A stretch of DNA of 11,437 nucleotides from Planctomycetota bacterium (lineage in GTDB: Bacteria; JAJVIF01; JAPKYR01), in assembly GCA_030673355.1 (NCBI GenBank), contig DAOVJF010000039.1:1-11437 (forward strand). The letters are read 5' to 3'. Shown piece after piece: positions 6,918-11,437 of the stretch (within the stretch, counting starts at the first letter, position 1; the number at the start of each line of letters is the position of its first letter). The notes below the pieces were generated by a model. The model saw only the letters and a list, made by a program, of their open reading frames with translations. It was not told where the DNA came from and ran no database searches. Position numbers and translations under genes: made by a program.

Positions 6918-8243
6918 ATGGGCTCAACGAGCGGGATATTTATTATCGTAACGATTCTGGTTTCAGGATTTGTCGCCTGGGCCGGAGATACGCTTGGACG
7001 CGTCCTCGGCAAACGACGGATCGCTTTGTTCGGCATGCGTCCGAGAAGAACGTCGCTGCTGATCGCGGTTTTCACCGGCATGATAATTACCGCCCTGACG
7101 ATCACGGCGCTGGCTGTCGCATCCGATAATGTCCGTGAAATGCTTTTCAGAATGGATGAACTGAAGAGTGAACTCGATGATAAACGCGTGGCAGTAGATG
7201 CGATGGCTGGAATAATCGAGGAAGGGCAGGCGACTATCCAGCTCCAGCAGGATGCGATTAACACCGGGATAGAACAGATCAATGACCTTTCATTTCAACT
7301 GTCGACGTACGAAGAGGATGTCGAGGCGCTTGAGGTAAAAATCGGCGCCCTGAGTGATGAGATAAATTCTCTCGAAATCGAAAAGGATGACCTGATAGAG
7401 GAAAACGAAACACTGATAGCCGGGCATGAAGAATCGAAAGCCGAATTTGAATCGGAGATCGCGACACTCAATACTGAAATCGCCGATCGCGAGGCCAGGG
7501 TCGCTGACCTTAACCAGCAGATCGAATCAAAAAATGATCTTATCGAATCGCTCGGTTTACTTGTTGAGGAACTGGACCGGGAAATTGCGGTCCGCACGCT
7601 CGGGGATATCAAGGTGTTCGAGGGGCAGCAGCTTGGTGTTGTGTTAATCGATACAAATTTAGACCAGGCGACAATTTACGATCTTCTCAGGGGCTGGTTG
7701 AGTACGATTCCTATGACTTACATGGACGCCGAATCCGGTCAGCTTGTGCTTTCAGAGAATTTAATAGAAGCTACGTCGGAAGAATTTTACAACGCGATGC
7801 AGGAAATCAGAGACACATCGAGTGAGAAGGCTGTCGTGATAGCACTTTCGATGGAAAACGTTGTCGACGACCAGCCTGTTCCCGTGCGATTCGAGGTTTC
7901 GAGGCATCGGCAGCTCTACTCCAGCGGGACAAGGATTTATTCGAATACATACGAGGAACCCATAGGCGCGATCGACCCATACCGCGCGGTGTCGGCCCGG
8001 TTTTTTGAGGACGCGAGAGATTATTTAATTAACGATCGCGGGCTTGTGCCATCGACAGCAAATGAAATCATGCAGTTTACGATAGACGACCTCTTGAATT
8101 TGTCACAGGAACTGTCGGATACAGGATTCCCGGTCATTTTGAGGATGGTCGCGTTGACGGATATTTACGTCACTGATTTTCTTGTTTACGGAGAGCAGTT
8201 TACTATTACTATTGAAACTGCAGTGGAGTCGGATCCGGATTAA
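6918..8243 (+). CDS. DUF3084 domain membrane coiled-coil protein
   Basis: The 441-residue product has two N-terminal membrane helices (about 5-22 and 46-68) joined by a short basic loop GKRRIALFGMRPRRTS (31-46). The loop and the following helix are the recognisable core of the DUF3084 family known from cyanobacteria and some other groups. From about 73 to 225 it is a continuous coiled coil (EVKIGALSDEINSLEIEKDD and similar heptads), followed by a globular C-terminal domain of about 215 residues that I cannot assign. The topology suggests both termini on the same side of the inner membrane, with the coil and the C-terminal domain projecting away from it. Its function is unknown in the family. 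The ATG lacks a Shine-Dalgarno sequence. The stop is 16 bases before the next gene, which has a strong ribosome site, so the two are probably one transcription unit. Confidence 0.85.
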   Translation: MGSTSGIFIIVTILVSGFVAWAGDTLGRVLGKRRIALFGMRPRRTSLLIAVFTGMIITALTITALAVASDNVREMLFRMDELKSELDDKRVAVDAMAGIIEEGQATIQLQQDAINTGIEQINDLSFQLSTYEEDVEALEVKIGALSDEINSLEIEKDDLIEENETLIAGHEESKAEFESEIATLNTEIADREARVADLNQQIESKNDLIESLGLLVEELDREIAVRTLGDIKVFEGQQLGVVLIDTNLDQATIYDLLRGWLSTIPMTYMDAESGQLVLSENLIEATSEEFYNAMQEIRDTSSEKAVVIALSMENVVDDQPVPVRFEVSRHRQLYSSGTRIYSNTYEEPIGAIDPYRAVSARFFEDARDYLINDRGLVPSTANEIMQFTIDDLLNLSQELSDTGFPVILRMVALTDIYVTDFLVYGEQFTITIETAVESDPD

Positions 8244-8247
8244 AATT

Positions 8248-8253
8248 AGGAGG
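8248..8253 (+). promoter_or_regulatory. Ribosome binding site that fixes the 8260 start
   Basis: AGGAGG lies six bases before the ATG at 8260. The same frame is open upstream to an ATG at 8182 inside the DUF3084 gene, but only 8260 has a ribosome site and gives the normal family N-terminus MKRVLSVSIGSSKR. Confidence 0.85.
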
Positions 8254-8259
8254 AACCCA

Positions 8260-9162
8260 ATGAAAAGAGTACTCAGTGTCAGCATTGGATCGAGCAAGCG
8301 CGACAAAACATATGTCGGCGAATTTCTCGGTGAGGAAGTGGAGGTCGGGCGGCAGGGTACCGATGGCGATATGGCCAAAGCAGGTGAGGTCATCAGGGAG
8401 CTCGATGGAAAAATCGACTGCTTCGGGATCGGCGGGACCGATATTTACCTCTGGAGCTCGACCCGTAAATACAAAATCAGGGACGCATGGAATATCGCGA
8501 AAAACGCGAAGGTGACGCCGGTTGTGGATGGCGGCGAGATCAAGCACACGCTCGAACGCCAGGTGATACGCGATCTGAAAAATGTGCACGGATTAATCAA
8601 GGATGGCGATCCCGCGCTTCTCGTGAGCGGCGTGGACCGTATCGGCATGGCGGAAGCGCTCGATGAGATCGGCTGCGACACGATCTATGGCGATCTACTG
8701 TTCGCTCTGAAAATTAACAAACCGATTCGATCGCTTAAAGAACTTAACAGGGTGGCCGCGACACTTCTGCCGATCATGACAAAACTCCCGTTCAAGTGGC
8801 TCTACCCGACAGGTAAAAAGCAGGAGGAGTTCAAGCCCAGGTTCCCGGAGCAGTTCGAGAGGGCGAAAGTTGTCGCGGGCGATTTCCATTACATCCGTAA
8901 ATACATGCCGATGGACATGAGCGGGAAAATAATTATCACCAACACGACGACAAAAGAGGATGTCGAAATTCTCAAAAAACGCGGCGTGAAAACCCTCGTT
9001 ACGACCACGCCCCGTATGGGCGACCGGAGTTTCGGCACCAACGTCCTGCAATCATTGATCGTGGCGCTGAGCGGGATGCATCCAAACAACATGACCTGGG
9101 AAGATTATCTGGTGTTTATTAAGAAGATGGATCTGAAACCGAGCATAGAGGAATTGAATTAG
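8260..9162 (+). CDS. Homologue of proteins annotated 'quinate 5-dehydrogenase' (function unproven)
   Basis: The 300-residue soluble protein resembles a family found in Firmicutes and other groups that databases often label quinate 5-dehydrogenase. Shared features are SVSIGSSKRDK (6-16), GTDGDM (33-38), FGIGGTDIYLW (55-65), TPVVDGGEIKHTLERQ (86-101), GVDRIGMAEALDEIG (124-138), GDLLFAL (144-150), LPFKWLYPTGKKQEE (176-190), AGDFHYIRKYMP (206-217), IIITNTTTKEDVE (224-236) and TTTPRMGDRSFGTN (248-261). I see no classical GxGxxG Rossmann motif of the shikimate/quinate dehydrogenase family, so the label looks like an inherited name. The repeated glycine-rich turns and the NTTT and TTTP blocks suggest an alpha/beta enzyme binding a phosphorylated ligand. 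It is coupled to the DUF3084 gene upstream, and the stop is followed by a run of G. Family membership is firm; the reaction is not. Confidence 0.82.
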   Translation: MKRVLSVSIGSSKRDKTYVGEFLGEEVEVGRQGTDGDMAKAGEVIRELDGKIDCFGIGGTDIYLWSSTRKYKIRDAWNIAKNAKVTPVVDGGEIKHTLERQVIRDLKNVHGLIKDGDPALLVSGVDRIGMAEALDEIGCDTIYGDLLFALKINKPIRSLKELNRVAATLLPIMTKLPFKWLYPTGKKQEEFKPRFPEQFERAKVVAGDFHYIRKYMPMDMSGKIIITNTTTKEDVEILKKRGVKTLVTTTPRMGDRSFGTNVLQSLIVALSGMHPNNMTWEDYLVFIKKMDLKPSIEELN

Positions 9163-9203
9163 GGGGGGGGTGCAAGGACATTCGGGTGAAAGTTTCCCAT
9201 AAA

Positions 9204-9232
9204 TTGTTATCGGCAACATAGTTTGTTATTAT
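9204..9232 (+). promoter_or_regulatory. Promoter for the 9268 gene
   Basis: TTGTTA (9204-9209), a 17-base spacer and TATTAT (9227-9232) make a good sigma-70-type promoter in an A+T-rich intergenic stretch. Transcription would start near 9239, leaving a leader of about 30 bases with a strong ribosome site GGAGG (9253-9257) before the ATG at 9268. This leadered layout contrasts with the apparently leaderless genes on the left of the window. Confidence 0.5.
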
Positions 9233-9267
9233 TAAATTAATATACTATTCTTGGAGGAAGAATATCA

Positions 9268-9951
9268 ATGGCTGACAATAATGGTACTGGGATTAATAGT
9301 GCTCAAGCAAAGGGTGGAGTTAAACAATCGAAAAATTCAAAAAATTGTGGAATCGGTTGTTTAATAATTTTTATTATCATAGTAATAATTGGTGTATTTG
9401 GTCAAAAAGAAAAATCCGAGAATGAAGTCCAAATAAACAATAATGAAATTGTTGAATCATCAAATGGGATTGAGATTGGTCAAAGGTCTGAACCGCAAAG
9501 TCCATTTGATGAAGTAAAAGGATTGATAGAAGATTATGACTTTGGTATGGGTGATCCGTATTCAATTGAACAAGAAATAAGGATGATTCAAGATACTGAG
9601 CTTCAAGGTATTGTAGTCAAATTTTTCGATGAATCATTTTGGGATGAAGAATATCTTGTAAGAGAAGGAATAACCGCGTTTGTTGAAATTGGCCTTATAG
9701 TATTCCTTGTGGAAGGCATAGAAAGCATAACCGTTGTAACCGAAACTGATTTCATAGACTCATTTGGAAATGAAGAAAAAGAGCAGGCCTTGCGTATTAC
9801 TATGGATAAAAATACCTTCGGCATGTTTAACTGGGAAAATTTAGAATATCGGCCCGTATATAATCAAATAAGTGATAATGCACTTGATTTTTATATTCAC
9901 CCAGGAGTTTTCAGTAAAATTAAACCGGATGAAATATTTTACGCACCTTAA
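9268..9951 (+). CDS. Orphan single-pass membrane protein
   Basis: The 227-residue product starts with a polar, Asn/Gly/Lys-rich cytoplasmic segment (1-27). One very hydrophobic helix follows (about 28-45, GIGCLIIFIIIVIIGVFG), then a low-complexity linker rich in Asn and Glu (about 46-80). An acidic domain to the end (about 81-227) contains LIVFLVEGIESITVVTETDF and an ALRITMDKNTFG stretch that look like beta-strands. I do not recognise the domain. The gene is visibly richer in A+T than everything to its left and uses codons such as AAT, ATT and AAA freely, which together with its lack of a known family suggests acquisition from outside. It has its own promoter and ribosome site and ends 17 bases before repeat copy B. 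Confidence 0.85.
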   Translation: MADNNGTGINSAQAKGGVKQSKNSKNCGIGCLIIFIIIVIIGVFGQKEKSENEVQINNNEIVESSNGIEIGQRSEPQSPFDEVKGLIEDYDFGMGDPYSIEQEIRMIQDTELQGIVVKFFDESFWDEEYLVREGITAFVEIGLIVFLVEGIESITVVTETDFIDSFGNEEKEQALRITMDKNTFGMFNWENLEYRPVYNQISDNALDFYIHPGVFSKIKPDEIFYAP

Positions 9952-9968
9952 TAAATCGGAGCAAGCAA

Positions 9969-10041
9969 GTAGCCCGGAAACCCATTTCGCAAAATTGATC
10001 CAGGCTTGTACAGATGCTTATGAAATGGGTTTCCGGGTTAC
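9969..10041 (+). repeat. 73-bp palindromic repeat, copy B
   Basis: Same length and orientation as copy A, with both 19-base arms identical to those of copy A. All differences fall in the 35-base centre (for example CGCAAAATTGATC at its start). It is preceded by AGCAAGCAA, and copy C is also preceded by AAGCAA. It separates the two orphan membrane-protein genes. An in-frame ATG inside the element (10014) extends the next reading frame into the repeat. Confidence 0.94.
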
Positions 10042-10079
10042 ATGTTGAAACTACTCAGGTGATAGCAAGTCCTATAGAC

Positions 10080-10652
10080 ATGCGATCTATCGGGAAAATA
10101 ATCAGGAAGGTGTATCGAACGATTATTGTCGAATTGTATTTGGACAGTGCTGCTAATAACCCATATAATCCTGATTTCTGGCGCAGACTTAGGAAAATTT
10201 ATATAATCAGGATATTAATGTCATTGGCAGTAATTCTCTTATTCACACCATTAATGTGTATGGCTGATAGGCTCGATGACCGCATGACGGCTTTAAAACC
10301 TGTTGTGGCAATAGATATGATGATGAAAGAACTGGTTGAATCGCAGGGACAGGAATTAGAGTTGATCAAATTACTGGAACAAGATCCAGGGGATGATAAT
10401 CAGTTGGTTCTTGAGTATTCGGTAACATCGGAGGAGGGTGCGGATAATTCCATTTATCAATGGGCGTACCGGTCAACGGAAGGGATAAAGTTCAATTCGT
10501 TCGACCAGCTTGTGGTTTTCTCCAGGGAAGATAATTTCGAGCTGGTTCCAGTTTCAGAATGTGCAGAAGATATTCACAACAAATTAGAACAATATTTACA
10601 AGCAATTACAAAAAACGACATCAACCTTTGGACCAGGTATTACTCTTTTTAA
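10080..10652 (+). CDS. Orphan membrane-anchored protein
   Basis: From ATG 10080 the product has 190 residues: a basic cytoplasmic N-terminus (1-39, including FWRRLRK), one membrane helix (about 40-62, IIRILMSLAVILLFTPLMCM), then an acidic outer domain with a helical start and probable strands (QLVLEYSV, DQLVVFSRED). I know no family for it. The start is uncertain. The frame is open back to ATG 10014, which lies inside repeat copy B and would add repeat-derived residues. ATG 10218, just inside the membrane helix, has an AGGA five bases upstream and would give a 145-residue protein with an uncleaved or signal-like N-terminus. I prefer 10080 because the RRxRK cluster before the helix looks like a real positive-inside flank. 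The gene is enclosed by direct copies B and C and has no clear promoter of its own. Confidence 0.7.
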   Translation: MRSIGKIIRKVYRTIIVELYLDSAANNPYNPDFWRRLRKIYIIRILMSLAVILLFTPLMCMADRLDDRMTALKPVVAIDMMMKELVESQGQELELIKLLEQDPGDDNQLVLEYSVTSEEGADNSIYQWAYRSTEGIKFNSFDQLVVFSREDNFELVPVSECAEDIHNKLEQYLQAITKNDINLWTRYYSF

Positions 10653-10656
10653 GCAA

Positions 10657-10729
10657 GTAGCCCGTAAACCCATTTCGCGAAGATGATTCGGGCTTGTGCA
10701 GATGCTCATCAAATGGGTTTCCGGGTTAC
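10657..10729 (+). repeat. 73-bp palindromic repeat, copy C
   Basis: Third copy, same length and orientation, starting four bases after the stop of the preceding gene. The left arm has one change (GTAGCCCGTAAACCCATTT) and the right arm is unchanged. Flanking bases extend the symmetry slightly (AAGTAGCCC against GGGTTACTT). The hicBA promoter begins five bases beyond its end. Confidence 0.93.
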
Positions 10730-10733
10730 TTCC

Positions 10734-10762
10734 TTGTCGCCGAATACCGGTTGTGCGATAAT
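10734..10762 (+). promoter_or_regulatory. hicBA promoter
   Basis: TTGTCG (10734-10739), a 17-base spacer and GATAAT (10757-10762) preceded directly by TGC form an extended -10 promoter. The predicted start, near 10769, falls within the palindrome at 10766-10785, as expected for an autorepressed toxin-antitoxin operon. Confidence 0.55.
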
Positions 10763-10765
10763 TAC

Positions 10766-10785
10766 ATCGGACCAGAGGTGCCGAT
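10766..10785 (+). promoter_or_regulatory. Palindrome over the hicB leader and ribosome site (candidate operator or RNA hairpin)
   Basis: ATCGGACC and GGTGCCGAT are inverted repeats around AGA, with one unpaired G (10780), ending on the base before the hicB ATG. The ribosome site AGAGGTG (10774-10780) lies in the loop and right arm. It could act as an operator overlapping the transcription start, or in RNA as a small hairpin that masks the ribosome site. Confidence 0.4.
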
Positions 10786-11010
10786 ATGAAAACTTACAGG
10801 CTTGCAGTTGTTATTGAAAAGGACGAGGACGGGTACTTCGCGTATTGTCCACAGTTGCAGGGATGCTACACGCAGGGTGAGACGTACGAGGAAGCTTTAG
10901 CGAACCTTGAGGATGCTATTAAACTCCATGTACAGGACAGGGAAAGTGAAGGGGAACCGGTTCCGACCACTGATTCTATAAGCGTGACTTCTGTTGAGGT
11001 AACAGTGTGA
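10786..11010 (+). CDS. hicB: HicB family antitoxin
   Basis: The 74-residue protein shows the HicB fold signature DEDGYFAYCPQLQGC (14-28), then TQGETYEEALANLEDAI (30-46), ending in a strand-like TDSISVTSVEVTV. HicB binds and neutralises the HicA ribonuclease. At this length only the partial RNase-H-like domain is present; the C-terminal ribbon-helix-helix or helix-turn-helix DNA-binding domain found in longer HicB proteins is absent. Any repression of the promoter would then need another protein or an unusual binding mode. It has a clear promoter and ribosome site and overlaps the toxin gene by four bases (GTGA), which couples their translation. Antitoxin-first order is common for hicBA. Confidence 0.93.
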   Translation: MKTYRLAVVIEKDEDGYFAYCPQLQGCYTQGETYEEALANLEDAIKLHVQDRESEGEPVPTTDSISVTSVEVTV

Positions 11011-11222
11011 CACCTCGTCTCCCAAGGGTAACGGCCAAGCAGGTAATAAGTGTACTGGTGAAACGAGGGTTCCGGTTAATTCGTTCGTCAGGCAGTCATC
11101 ATATCTATGGGAATCACAAAGGTAAACGTGTCACAGTGCCGGTTCATTCGGGTAGAATTCTCCATCCCAAGGTCCTCAAGAGGATACTTAAGGATGCAGA
11201 TATTTCAGAAAATGATTTATGA
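11007..11222 (+). CDS. hicA: HicA family mRNA interferase toxin
   Basis: The 71-residue basic protein has the dsRBD-like HicA pattern: LPRVTAKQVISVLVKRGFRL (5-24), catalytic histidine H31 in SSGSHHIY (28-34 with following Y), the strand KRVTVPVHSGR (40-50) and the closing helix HPKVLKRILKDADI (53-66). HicA is a translation-independent RNase that cleaves mRNA and arrests growth when HicB is lost. The start is a GTG at 11007 overlapping the hicB stop, with no separate ribosome site needed. It appears intact, so the pair is likely functional. Its position beside repeats and orphan genes fits a mobile or stabilising role. Confidence 0.93.
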   Translation: MTPRLPRVTAKQVISVLVKRGFRLIRSSGSHHIYGNHKGKRVTVPVHSGRILHPKVLKRILKDADISENDL

Positions 11223-11341
11223 TCGGTTAAAGGTTTTTTGATTTAACAGAATCGCGCACGTTGGTACGTCTAACGTAGGAAAATCCACATATGCATATGA
11301 CGCACTGCCGTGCCGTTCTACGGGAATACCGAATATATCTC

Positions 11342-11437
11342 TTCCACAAATACATTCCTTCCACAAATACATTCCTTCCACAAATACATTCCTTCCACAA
11401 ATACATTCCTTCCACAAATACATTCCTTCCACAAATA
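11342..11437. repeat. 17-bp tandem repeat running off the window end
   Basis: The unit TTCCACAAATACATTCC occurs five times without any mismatch (starts 11342, 11359, 11376, 11393, 11410) and continues for another 11 bases to the last base of the window. The AATATATCTC just before (11332-11341) resembles the end of a decayed unit. Because 17 is not a multiple of three, all frames stay open on the minus strand and produce repetitive Cys/Trp/Gly-rich peptides that look spurious. The 11223-11341 stretch between hicA and the array holds no gene I can support, only a 12-base palindrome CATATGCATATG at 11288-11299. Confidence 0.95.

Noticed and set aside
6857..7129. Plus-strand ORF starting inside repeat copy A
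   Set aside because: It overlaps the DUF3084 gene in another frame and its sequence lacks protein-like features; only the repeat-derived first ten residues recur.
8182..8259. Upstream ATG for the quinate-dehydrogenase-like gene
   Set aside because: It lies inside the DUF3084 gene. The AGGAGG six bases before ATG 8260 and the family N-terminus settle the start.
9163..9205. Intrinsic terminator after the 8260 gene
   Set aside because: The GGGTGAAAG/TTTCCC pairing is short and imperfect and has no T run.
11217..11432. Minus-strand ORFs through the 17-bp array encoding Cys/Trp-rich repeats
   Set aside because: A 17-base unit without stop codons keeps every minus-strand frame open, so these ORFs follow automatically from the repeat; there is no ribosome site or conserved domain.
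11342..11437. CRISPR array
   Set aside because: Units are contiguous with no spacers and are too short.

Overview
The window reads as chromosomal DNA of a diderm (outer-membrane) bacterium of moderate GC content. LptC and a heptose-7-phosphate kinase (HldA/RfaE1 type) imply a lipopolysaccharide outer membrane. The mix of a YvcK-like protein, a Ser/Thr kinase carrying an FHA domain, a DUF3084 protein and a so-called quinate 5-dehydrogenase homologue fits a poorly cultured lineage better than a classical proteobacterium. I cannot name the phylum from the sequence alone.

Left part (1-1794): the 3' end of a YvcK/CofD-like gene runs convergently into a methionine aminopeptidase gene (map, minus strand). 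A short divergent promoter region follows, then a small coiled-coil protein on the plus strand. The map promoter is unusually clear and places its -10 box seven bases before the ATG, which predicts a leaderless mRNA.

Central part (1852-9162): a plus-strand run of core-type genes. In order they are a membrane Ser/Thr kinase with a degenerate FHA domain and a large C-terminal region beyond its single membrane segment, LptC, a deoxyhypusine-synthase-like protein of unknown function, HldA, a DUF3084 membrane coiled-coil protein, and a homologue of proteins labelled quinate 5-dehydrogenase. LptC and HldA tie this stretch to lipopolysaccharide assembly, so the uncharacterised proteins between and after them are candidates for envelope work.

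Right part (9163-11437): an accessory-looking tail. It holds two orphan single-pass membrane proteins, the first visibly A+T-rich, and a compact hicBA toxin-antitoxin pair with its own promoter and a palindrome over the hicB leader. Two copies of a 73-bp palindromic repeat lie here; a third lies in front of the DUF3084 gene. The window ends inside a 17-bp perfect tandem repeat.

The most interesting unexplained signals are the three-copy 73-bp inverted-repeat family placed between genes, the repeated '-10 box then ATG' arrangement suggesting leaderless genes, and the deoxyhypusine-synthase-like gene locked between lptC and hldA. I found no CRISPR array, rRNA, tRNA or transposase gene.
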